Assembly: GCA_030638735.1 (NCBI GenBank)
Contig: DAOWEB010000101.1
Span: 1-33,787, forward strand
Direction: 5' to 3'
Origin: Spirochaetaceae bacterium
GTDB lineage: Bacteria; Spirochaetota; Spirochaetia; B11-G9
Length of the DNA: 33,787 nt
Shown here: positions 26,029 to 33,787 of the stretch, piece by piece
Layout: every line of letters begins with the position of its first letter
Numbering within the stretch: position 1 is the stretch's first letter
The notes under the pieces: generated by a model
Database searches by the model: none
The model's input: the letters and a program-made list of their open reading frames with translations, nothing else
What the model was told of the DNA's origin: nothing
Program-made: the position numbers and the translations under genes

Positions 26029-26553
26029 ATGAATTATGATGATTTAGAGGCTGGTTTTAATGAAGCTGATTATCTGATGCAGACTGGGAAATTTAGATCT
26101 GCAATAAAGCTTCTATTTAAATACAGGAAAAAACATCCGGGGAATTCTCTGATCAATTTTAATCTTGGAGTAGTTTACTACAAATCAGGAATGTATATAA
26201 AATCAATCTATTCACTGGAAGAAGCTGTTAAACAGGGAGCAGATGAACCTGAAATTTTTAATCAGCTTGGCCTTGCCTATGACCGGAATAATGATTTGGA
26301 TGGGGCAAGAGCATATTACAAAAAAGCCCTGGAGATGGATGCCGGTTTTGCAATGGCCTGGAATAATCTTGGTGTAACATATTTTTTAGGTGGAGATTTT
26401 TTAACAGCAAAGTTTAATTTTGAGAAGGCCCTGGAATTTGATAATTCAGATCCTGATTCATGGTTTAATCTCCGTGATACCTGCACAGAACTTGGTCTGA
26501 CCAAAGAAGCGGAAGATGCTGATTTAAAGTACCACGAACTTCTCAGGCACTAA
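26029..26553 (+). CDS. TPR-repeat protein
   Basis: Tandem TPR units: NFNLGVVYYKSGMYIKSIYSLEEAVKQ, FNQLGLAYDRNNDLDGARAYYKKALEMD, WNNLGVTYFLGGDFLTAKFNFEKALEFD. ATG at 26029 preferred over the 25996 ORF start. Confidence 0.88.
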   Translation: MNYDDLEAGFNEADYLMQTGKFRSAIKLLFKYRKKHPGNSLINFNLGVVYYKSGMYIKSIYSLEEAVKQGADEPEIFNQLGLAYDRNNDLDGARAYYKKALEMDAGFAMAWNNLGVTYFLGGDFLTAKFNFEKALEFDNSDPDSWFNLRDTCTELGLTKEAEDADLKYHELLRH

Positions 26554-26654
26554 TAATCCTCTTCGAAGTATTCAAATCCGTCAATAATATCCAGATAAAC
26601 ACCATCAAATCCTGCATCAAGTATTAACCTTAAATTTTTGATATATTTTCTCCA
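26550..26654 (-). pseudogene. C-terminal remnant of a GH114 / TM1410-like glycosidase gene
   Basis: Minus-strand frame WRKYIKNLRLILDAGFDGVYLDIIDGFEYFEEDY*, with the GFDGVYLDxID(A/G)(Y/F)EYF signature and no N-terminal portion. Confidence 0.72.
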
Positions 26655-26656
26655 GG

Positions 26657-26682
26657 TTTAATTTTCTACAGTAGAAATTAAA
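26657..26682. repeat. AT-rich hairpin at the stop codon of the 689-aa ORF
   Basis: TTTAATTTTCTA-CAG-TAGAAATTAAA, one bulge. Confidence 0.5.
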
Positions 26683-28747
26683 TTTTGCATCCTGCACAAA
26701 TCCTCGCTGCATTAATTTGGATAGACATTCTTTTAATGGAATTTATCACATTGGAATCATCAATTCCATCAAGAATATCATAATATAATTTCCAGCCTTC
26801 TTTATCATTATTATATGCTTTCAGAAGAAGATCTCCATCCCCATATGCAAATTCAATTGATCTCTCAAGTCGTTCAAAACTCTGAATCATGAAATCTGAA
26901 GCCAGCTGATCATTTCCTGCTTCAAACAAATCAGCAGCTTTCATACAGAAACGTAACAGTACAGTTGTAATGGGGATTTTACTTACAAAACTTCCTGTAA
27001 AGGGATCAATAGTATTTTTAATTTCAGATATATCTTCAGTTAAAATTTCCGCATATCTGGAAAAGTAAAGGGTTCTGATAAAGTCCCCTATCATATTTCC
27101 AGCGGAAGCGGCTTTCATTGCATCTCCTGCAAAAGCTTCTTTATCGTGTCTCATTATCAGGCCGTCTTCATGGAGATATGCAAGACCAGTAGAGTTATTT
27201 CCCAGAACAGATAGAAGGTATGCCTGATCTTCTGCTCTTCCAATAAACCCAGGTGTAAATGGTCTATGCTTTCGTAGCGATTTTACCAGTATTCCGTTTG
27301 TTCCTCCTGTTACATGTATTCTCTGTATACATGAAGTTTTTCCGTCTATTTTATTTTCTCCATACCGGGTTGCCAGTTCTGATCCTGTTGAAAGCCCCAT
27401 CATAAGTTTGCTGTAAAAGAATCTTTCCTCCAGTTTCAAATCCTGTCTGTCATCGAATACAACATCCGGAGTAAATAATCCCTTATGAATATCTTTTTCA
27501 TTTACAAGTGCACCTGCAATCATCCCAAGTTCAATTTCATTTCCAGAGGAATCAATTCCCTCGGCTCCCCATAGTGGTGTCTTGAAGTGTTCGAATGCAC
27601 TTTTTCCTGATTGTTCTTTTAGTTCTTTTTCAGGGAATATCTGATCAAGGTCTATCTTAAATGTTGCACTCTTATCAGCATCTACCAATATATTCCAGAA
27701 TGCTGTTATTGCCTTTAAAAAGGAGTAATGTCGACCATACTCACCATCAACACCAAAGACTGATTTTAAAATATTTTCTCTAAATTGATTATCAGTATCT
27801 GATTTTCCCATAAGTAAAGCTGCAGGAAGAAATATTTCGTCTATAAGTTTTTCTGTATCTTCTTCTGTAAAAATATAAATATCCAGATGTTCAAAACTTC
27901 CATAGTTTTCAAGCTCTTCTTTAATATATTTTTTTGCAATTTTTTGAAGACCTTTATGGGTTACAGAAGCGGAAAGAATGCAGGTTAGTTTTTGATCCTT
28001 ATCCATATTCCCATTTTTTTTCTCATACTCTGCAGTTTTATTTAAACCATTTAGGCCATATATTATTTCATTGGCCTCTGGAGGCGTACCAATAAGTATA
28101 GGGTGATCATAAAAAAATGCTTGTTTTTCCCCAGCCGCCAATCTTATTCCATTTTTAAGATCATCAGAATAATTTAGATAATCTATATCAGTTTTTGAAT
28201 TTGGCACAGTTATAAGAATGTTAGAGGTAAAGATTACCTGTTTCCCCGGGCTTATAATGGGGTTAGGATTTTCAGCTGTTATTTTAACTGTTCTGAGATC
28301 TCTTAATTCTTTGGATCTACTCTCTTTATTCTTAAAGATATTTTCTGCTTCAGGAAAGAATACTGACCAATATGCATCTACTGAATCCAAATCGAAAAAA
28401 CTATTATTTTTAGATATGTGATTTTCTAAATTTAATAACTTCAGTTTAAAATCATCATCCTGATTTATCTTATTTTCTATTTCTTTTTCTACAAGGTTTT
28501 TACCGTTGAGATAGAACTTTGCAAGATTTCCATAAAAATTATTACTTTTCATTTCTTCAAGATATGCTTTGGCATTTTTATATTCAGAATGATCAGAACC
28601 GGATAGTATGATCATAAATGCTGTATTTAATGAACGGCATATAATGCTTTGGTTTTTATTATCTGCCTCTGATATGATTTCAAATTTTTCTGTGGGAAAA
28701 TTTTCATTATTTTCCAATATCCAATTAATTGCTTTTCCAATATTCAT
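26678..28747 (-). CDS. Large uncharacterised protein (689 aa), possibly glycosyltransferase-like
   Basis: Long uninterrupted ORF; KIDLDQIFP (DxD-like) and HRPFTPGFIGRAEDQAYLLSVL resemble GT-A motifs, without certain family assignment. Confidence 0.78.
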   Translation of the reverse strand: MNIGKAINWILENNENFPTEKFEIISEADNKNQSIICRSLNTAFMIILSGSDHSEYKNAKAYLEEMKSNNFYGNLAKFYLNGKNLVEKEIENKINQDDDFKLKLLNLENHISKNNSFFDLDSVDAYWSVFFPEAENIFKNKESRSKELRDLRTVKITAENPNPIISPGKQVIFTSNILITVPNSKTDIDYLNYSDDLKNGIRLAAGEKQAFFYDHPILIGTPPEANEIIYGLNGLNKTAEYEKKNGNMDKDQKLTCILSASVTHKGLQKIAKKYIKEELENYGSFEHLDIYIFTEEDTEKLIDEIFLPAALLMGKSDTDNQFRENILKSVFGVDGEYGRHYSFLKAITAFWNILVDADKSATFKIDLDQIFPEKELKEQSGKSAFEHFKTPLWGAEGIDSSGNEIELGMIAGALVNEKDIHKGLFTPDVVFDDRQDLKLEERFFYSKLMMGLSTGSELATRYGENKIDGKTSCIQRIHVTGGTNGILVKSLRKHRPFTPGFIGRAEDQAYLLSVLGNNSTGLAYLHEDGLIMRHDKEAFAGDAMKAASAGNMIGDFIRTLYFSRYAEILTEDISEIKNTIDPFTGSFVSKIPITTVLLRFCMKAADLFEAGNDQLASDFMIQSFERLERSIEFAYGDGDLLLKAYNNDKEGWKLYYDILDGIDDSNVINSIKRMSIQINAARICAGCKI

Positions 28748-28820
28748 TAGTGTTCCCCTATATTTATCAGTATATAATAATGTAAAAAGTTATTCTCAGT
28801 TTTAATCAGCAGTTCCTCTT

Positions 28821-30161
28821 TTATTTTTCCAGAAGAGTGTTATATCTTAACATAAAATCATAATAACCTTTTGGTATAGAAATATTGTCTATTGAGTTTT
28901 TATTCAGATATTTCAGAAACTTAATAATTTTCTGGTAACGTAAATTTATTATAAATTCAAATATTGGAGAGTTTAGTCTTATTTTTTCAATTCCAATAAT
29001 AATTTGATGAAGCATTTCTTTTTGTGTGTATATAGTCAGAGGTTCAATGTATGTAATTCCTGCCAGTTTCTCCATGAGATCCAGACTGATATTTTCTGTT
29101 TTATTATCAAACTTGCTTAGTAATGCAGATTTAAAAACAGGTATTACAAGATCTGTAAAATATTTATTTGTTTTTACTCTTTTATTTTTGCCAATTCCAA
29201 GAAGACGCAATGCCTCTTTCTGTTTTTCTATATTTAGATTGTTAAACATTTTTTCAATTATATTTTCGTAACCGTAAATATAGTATTCTTCACCATACAG
29301 ATAGTTATATTTTTTCATTGTATCAAGATAACCTTCAATAAGGTACTTTTCAGATATGTCTTTTTCAAATGTTAGAAAGGATCCATAATGTTCTCTGGGT
29401 TTTATTATAGTTAGATTATAAGAGTTATAAAAGTTTTGTTTTACAGAATTGGCAATGTCGATAGGGGTCTGAAATGCAAGATCGACAACAACTATATCCT
29501 TAAATCCTCTGTTTACAGCCATCTCAACAGGGACATTGCTGTAAACCCCTCCATCAATAAGGGTTTCTCCCCTAATCTCCGCTCTTTTAAATAATGGGAA
29601 ATTAGCACTTGCAAGAATATAATCAATTAATTCGCCTTCAGGTATTTGATCAATATAGAGCATAATTGGCTCCATTTTTGAAACCGAAAAAATTACAAGA
29701 CCATAATCGATCTCTGATGATCTTACTTCCTCTTCAGAAATTATATTTGTTAATAATTGTCTTAGAGGGGAAACATCAATTCCTTTGTTAGATCTGAATT
29801 CCTTCATGATATCTATATAATTTTCAAATGAAAGTTTATCAAAATCTCCCCGTAAAAAATTTTCTGCTGCAGTTGATATATCCATTACAGTAAAATATGA
29901 TATTTCAAACCATAGATCTCTAACCTTTTTATAGTCGTTCATAATTATTCCAGGTCCATTAATTGAACCTACAGAAGCACCGTATACTCCACCTATTTTG
30001 AAACCAAGATCAGATAAAGCTTTCCATACACCTATTTCATATGCACCTCTGCCTCCCCCTCCTGAGAAAACCAGGGCAATCTCCTGATCTGTCTGTATCT
30101 GTGCTGAAAGTAAATTAGTTGAGAAAATAATTAATAATATCAAAAACAGTTTATTGATCAT
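28821..30161 (-). CDS. Secreted patatin-like phospholipase
   Basis: ALVFSGGGGRGAYEIGVWKAL, GASVGSINGP (GxSxG), LIDGGVYSNVPVEMAV (DGG/A). MINKLFLILLIIFSTNLLSAQ signal peptide; the ORF track starts at 30206. Confidence 0.9.
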   Translation of the reverse strand: MINKLFLILLIIFSTNLLSAQIQTDQEIALVFSGGGGRGAYEIGVWKALSDLGFKIGGVYGASVGSINGPGIIMNDYKKVRDLWFEISYFTVMDISTAAENFLRGDFDKLSFENYIDIMKEFRSNKGIDVSPLRQLLTNIISEEEVRSSEIDYGLVIFSVSKMEPIMLYIDQIPEGELIDYILASANFPLFKRAEIRGETLIDGGVYSNVPVEMAVNRGFKDIVVVDLAFQTPIDIANSVKQNFYNSYNLTIIKPREHYGSFLTFEKDISEKYLIEGYLDTMKKYNYLYGEEYYIYGYENIIEKMFNNLNIEKQKEALRLLGIGKNKRVKTNKYFTDLVIPVFKSALLSKFDNKTENISLDLMEKLAGITYIEPLTIYTQKEMLHQIIIGIEKIRLNSPIFEFIINLRYQKIIKFLKYLNKNSIDNISIPKGYYDFMLRYNTLLEK

Positions 30162-30315
30162 TAAATCGTATATACCTCTTTTACTATGATATCTAAATAT
30201 ATTCATTCAATAGAATATATCTCTCTTTAATTTTTATACAAGTACTATAAGTCAGGTTGTTTAGGAAGTTTAAAAAGATATAGAATGAGTATCTATAAGC
30301 ATGAGAGGAGATATT

Positions 30316-31452
30316 ATGAAAATTTTAATAGCACCGGATTCATTTAAAGGTTCTGCAACAAGTAGAAAAGCTGCAGAAGCAATAGGAAAAGGTGTTCATC
30401 TGGTATTTCCAAATGCTGAGTTAATTGAAATCCCTGTTGCAGATGGTGGTGAAGGTACAGTAGAAGCCCTGACAGATAGCCTTAAAGGTCAGGTGGTTAA
30501 AAAGAGAGTTAAAGGTCCCCTTGGTGAACTTGTAGATGCAGAGTACGGCATATTACCTGGAGAAGTTGCAGTTATTGAGATGGCTTCCGCATCAGGGCTG
30601 CCTTTAATCCCTGATAATAAACGTAATCCCCTGATAACTTCCACATACGGTACAGGACAACTGATACTGGATGCCATGGAAAGGGGTTGCAGGGAAATTA
30701 TTCTTGGAATAGGCGGCAGTGCTACTAACGATGGCGGTACAGGTATGGCCAGAGCTCTTGGATTTAGATTTTTAGACTTAGAGGGAAAAGAGCTTCCTGA
30801 AGGTGGCGGATCAGTAATTGGCCTTGCAGATATTGATGATTCAGGAATAGATAAAAGAATTTTAGAAACCAATTTTCTTATTGCCTGTGATGTGACAAAT
30901 CCTCTTACCGGCCCTGAGGGTGCCAGTTATATATATGGAGCACAAAAAGGAGCATCCCAATCAGATATACAGCATCTGGATGACGCTTTGGGAAAACTTG
31001 CAGAAATTATAAATATCAAATATTCCAGAGCCAATGATAACATTCCCGGAGCAGGAGCAGCTGGAGGTCTTGGCTATGGTCTGATGGAATTTTGTGGAGG
31101 AACCCTAAAATCAGGAATTGAAATTGTTCTGGATCTTATAAAATTTAATGATTATTTAGATGGTGTTGATCTTGTTATAAGCGGTGAAGGTCGTATTGAT
31201 GGACAGTCTGTTTATGGAAAGGTTCCTGTTGGAATTGCCGGCAGAGCAAAAAAGAAAAATATACCTGTTCTGGTTGTTGTTGGAGATATAGGTCCAAAAG
31301 TTGAAGCTGTTTATGATCATGGTATAGATGCTGTAATGAGTTCTGTAAATAAGGCAATGAGCCTGGATGAGGCAATGTCCCGTGCCTACGAACTTCTAAT
31401 TGACAGCTCATCCAGGGCAATGAGAATGATTAAGATAGGGATGGAAATATAA
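30316..31452 (+). CDS. glxK: Glycerate kinase (GlxK/GarK type)
   Basis: MKILIAPDSFKGSATSRKAAEAI, PVADGGEGTVEAL, GIGGSATNDGGTGMARALG, GAGAAGGLGYGL. Start moved from 30301 to ATG 30316 on the AGAGGAG box. Confidence 0.94.
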   Translation: MKILIAPDSFKGSATSRKAAEAIGKGVHLVFPNAELIEIPVADGGEGTVEALTDSLKGQVVKKRVKGPLGELVDAEYGILPGEVAVIEMASASGLPLIPDNKRNPLITSTYGTGQLILDAMERGCREIILGIGGSATNDGGTGMARALGFRFLDLEGKELPEGGGSVIGLADIDDSGIDKRILETNFLIACDVTNPLTGPEGASYIYGAQKGASQSDIQHLDDALGKLAEIINIKYSRANDNIPGAGAAGGLGYGLMEFCGGTLKSGIEIVLDLIKFNDYLDGVDLVISGEGRIDGQSVYGKVPVGIAGRAKKKNIPVLVVVGDIGPKVEAVYDHGIDAVMSSVNKAMSLDEAMSRAYELLIDSSSRAMRMIKIGMEI

Positions 31453-31459
31453 CTTCTCT

Positions 31460-33118
31460 TTATTTTCTGTTAAGAACTGTATCTCCTGTCCAGTTTTTAT
31501 CTGGAGGGTTTAGTATATACTTATTGCATCTTTCCAGAAAAAGTTTCGAAGAGGAATCTGTTTTGAGTAGTTTTTGTGTAATCTGGAAAAATGTCATAGC
31601 TGTTCGAAACTCTCTTTTATAGAAATAATCAACACCGGTTTCATGAGCTTCCCATGCTTCTTTTTTAGCCGGAGTCAGATTTCTGCAAACTGAATATATA
31701 TCTACACTGACAGTTTTGCCTTTTACAACAACTTTATCTATAAGCCTGCAGGGAAGTTCTTTATAAACTTCGTTATATAAGGATTCTGAAATTAGTATTG
31801 GTTCTTTATATAATTTAGTAAGTCCTTCCAGTCTGGATGCAAGGTTTACCATATCTCCAATAATAGTATAATCCATTTTTTTCTCTGAACCCATGTTCCC
31901 AATAGTTACCTCTCCGTAATTAATGCCCATACCTATTTTAAATTCTTTTCTTCCCTGTTTTTTTTGCCACTTATTAAAACCTTCCAGTTTTTCTATCATC
32001 TCCAGTCCTGACAGAACAGATTGAAGTGCATCGTCTTCATGGTGGACAGGAGCACCGAAAAAAGCCATTATTGCATCACCAATATATTTATCTACAATTC
32101 CATTATGACCTGTAATTACGTCGACCATGGTTTCAAAATATTTATTTAAAGATTCGACAAGTTTATCCGGTTCCAGCCCTTCTGAAATTGTGGTGAAACT
32201 TCTAATATCAGAAAATAGTATCGATAGAACTCTGTTTTCTCCTATAAGCATAGATTCAGGATCAGTAAAAAATTTATCAATTACATCTTTTGGAACATAT
32301 TTTTGAAAAATATTACGAATCTTTATCTCCTTGTGTTCAGAGACAACTGCCTGGAGTGCATATCTCTTCATCTGGTTATAAGCTTTTTCAAGTTCTCCTG
32401 TCATTATATTAAAAAAATGTCCCAGTTTCCCGGTTTCATCTTTATATTGGAGGGTAACCTTGGTGGATAGGTCATTTGTAGTAATTATATTTTTTATTGC
32501 ATCTACTATATTTTCCAAAGGTTTTGTAAGGTAACTGGAGAAACCAATCAGAAGTATAATCGCAACTATTAAAGATATAAGAAATATTATGCCCGTTCGA
32601 AAATATAATTGGGTAATTGATCCGTAAAATGTATCTTTTTCTACAGTTATAAGAATAAACCAGTTGAATGGTTCAAAAAAAATAGTTTCAGCAATCAGTT
32701 CAATATTATTAAGACTGATATTCTGCCATCCTTCGGTTTTATTTATAATAAGCTGTCTTAGTAACTCTTTATCTTTTTCATTTAATTGGAGCTCTGAGCT
32801 TTGCATTACAAGGTTTCCGGAATAATCTACTGCTAAAATATGTTCAGAATTACTGTTTATAAGTGATTTTGCAAAACCTTCTACAGCGGACTTGGAAATA
32901 TCAATAAATTCTTCATTTTTATCCATATCATTGGAAACCAGCAGATTCCATTGGTTTTCCATATAATTATTAAGAACTTCTGTTTTAAAGGTAAGAAATT
33001 CAGTTGCCACTAGTGTTATTCCATTTCTTGCTGACAATCCTGCAACAATTAAAGTTAATATAAGAGGTGTAATTATTAGAGGCAGTGTTATGAGGATTAT
33101 TTTTGAACGTATATTCAC
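31460..33118 (-). CDS. Membrane class III adenylate cyclase with extracytoplasmic sensor and HAMP domain
   Basis: Two TM segments, HAMP, cyclase motifs ILFSDIRSFTTISEGL, IVDKYIGDAIMAFFGAP, KMDYTIIGDMVNLASRLEG. Confidence 0.92.
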   Translation of the reverse strand: MNIRSKIILITLPLIITPLILTLIVAGLSARNGITLVATEFLTFKTEVLNNYMENQWNLLVSNDMDKNEEFIDISKSAVEGFAKSLINSNSEHILAVDYSGNLVMQSSELQLNEKDKELLRQLIINKTEGWQNISLNNIELIAETIFFEPFNWFILITVEKDTFYGSITQLYFRTGIIFLISLIVAIILLIGFSSYLTKPLENIVDAIKNIITTNDLSTKVTLQYKDETGKLGHFFNIMTGELEKAYNQMKRYALQAVVSEHKEIKIRNIFQKYVPKDVIDKFFTDPESMLIGENRVLSILFSDIRSFTTISEGLEPDKLVESLNKYFETMVDVITGHNGIVDKYIGDAIMAFFGAPVHHEDDALQSVLSGLEMIEKLEGFNKWQKKQGRKEFKIGMGINYGEVTIGNMGSEKKMDYTIIGDMVNLASRLEGLTKLYKEPILISESLYNEVYKELPCRLIDKVVVKGKTVSVDIYSVCRNLTPAKKEAWEAHETGVDYFYKREFRTAMTFFQITQKLLKTDSSSKLFLERCNKYILNPPDKNWTGDTVLNRK

Positions 33119-33204
33119 CTTTGTTTATTATCGCTATATAAAGTTGTATACTTAACCGATACTCGTTAAAGACTACAACTAATTTATTACGGCTGGTAAA
33201 TAGC

Positions 33205-33787
33205 ATGGCAAGTTTACTACAACGTGCAAAGTATAATTTAGAAAGGCGCAAAGAAGAGGAAGCTGTACAATCAATTCCTATAGAGGAAAGGGAAAAAATC
33301 TATGGTGAAATTGACAGAGCTGTTGCATCCAATAAACTCAAAATTAAAGAAAATACTTTTACCTTTACACCTGTCCGCAGTGATATTAAACTTCCTGTTT
33401 TAATTAATTTAGGTGCTTTTATTCTGATAGCCGGGTTAAGTATAGCTTTCTATTTTATTTTTAATCAGGCTGAAAATTCTATTGTTTCCAAAAAAGAAAA
33501 TGTTATTTCTGCAGAAGGATTACTGCTCCAGGCATTAAAAGAAGAATCTGAACAACGGTTAGGAGAAAAAGAGAAAGAAATTTCCAGTATACAGAACAGA
33601 CTGGATGGTATGCGTGAAGAACAGCAGAAACTAATTTCCAGTTCAGAAGAACAAGCCCGTCAATTTGAAGCAGATCTTAAACAGGAATATGAGAAAGAAC
33701 TGGAAGAAGAGAGACTCAGGCTCCAGAATGAAGGTCTTTCCACAGATTCCATAGATTTGAAATTGCGTGAGTTTGAAACAATAAAAC
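33205..33787 (+). CDS. Membrane coiled-coil protein, 3' end outside the window
   Basis: ATG at 33205, open to the window end: MASLLQRAKYNLERRKEEEAVQSIPIEER..., one TM segment (LPVLINLGAFILIAGLSIAFYFIF), then Glu/Lys-rich coiled coil. Absent from the ORF track because it is partial. Confidence 0.75.
   Translation, partial: MASLLQRAKYNLERRKEEEAVQSIPIEEREKIYGEIDRAVASNKLKIKENTFTFTPVRSDIKLPVLINLGAFILIAGLSIAFYFIFNQAENSIVSKKENVISAEGLLLQALKEESEQRLGEKEKEISSIQNRLDGMREEQQKLISSSEEQARQFEADLKQEYEKELEEERLRLQNEGLSTDSIDLKLREFETIK

Noticed and set aside
26660-26682. Minus-strand AATTTCTACTGTAGA resembles the Cas12a CRISPR repeat (AATTTCTACT...GTAGAT)
   Set aside because: Single copy, no spacer periodicity, no cas genes; explained by an AT-rich hairpin at a stop codon.
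30489-30872. 127-aa minus-strand ORF
   Set aside because: Antisense within glycerate kinase; Ser/Pro/Ile-rich antisense artefact.

Overview
The window is 33.8 kb of AT-rich bacterial chromosome. Gene content (partner-switching and chemotaxis-like signalling, two class III cyclases, PilZ, archaeal-type UMP kinase) looks spirochaete-like, but that taxonomic reading is inference. From left to right it contains: a SpoIIE/RsbU-type phosphatase facing a STAS / RsbW-like kinase / unknown-protein operon; a DEAD-box helicase with a long leader; a cyclase + HEAT-repeat pair; a CheY-CheX-CheA-like signalling operon whose kinase carries a CxxCH heme motif, followed by a CxxCH lipoprotein; PilZ; a UMP kinase coupled to an APC permease with a C-terminal PTS EIIA-like domain; an IclR regulator and a four-subunit 2-oxoacid:ferredoxin oxidoreductase operon; an AAA/DUF4143 ATPase cassette next to a duplicated porB tail; ybaK; a Phd/PIN toxin-antitoxin pair; a TIGR00300 (LOR/SDH) protein; TPR; a GH114 remnant next to a large orphan protein; patatin; glycerate kinase; and a second cyclase. 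The strongest leads are: (1) the heme-motif CheA-like kinase with CheX and CheY but no CheW-like domain; (2) paired 17-bp operator-like sites at the same 20-bp offset upstream of both the iclR-like gene and the POR operon; (3) the DUF4143 cassette flanked by a diverged porB 3' end; (4) the APC-EIIA fusion; (5) an unknown 388-aa protein in a partner-switching operon. No tRNA, rRNA or CRISPR array was seen. All calls were made by eye, without database searches.
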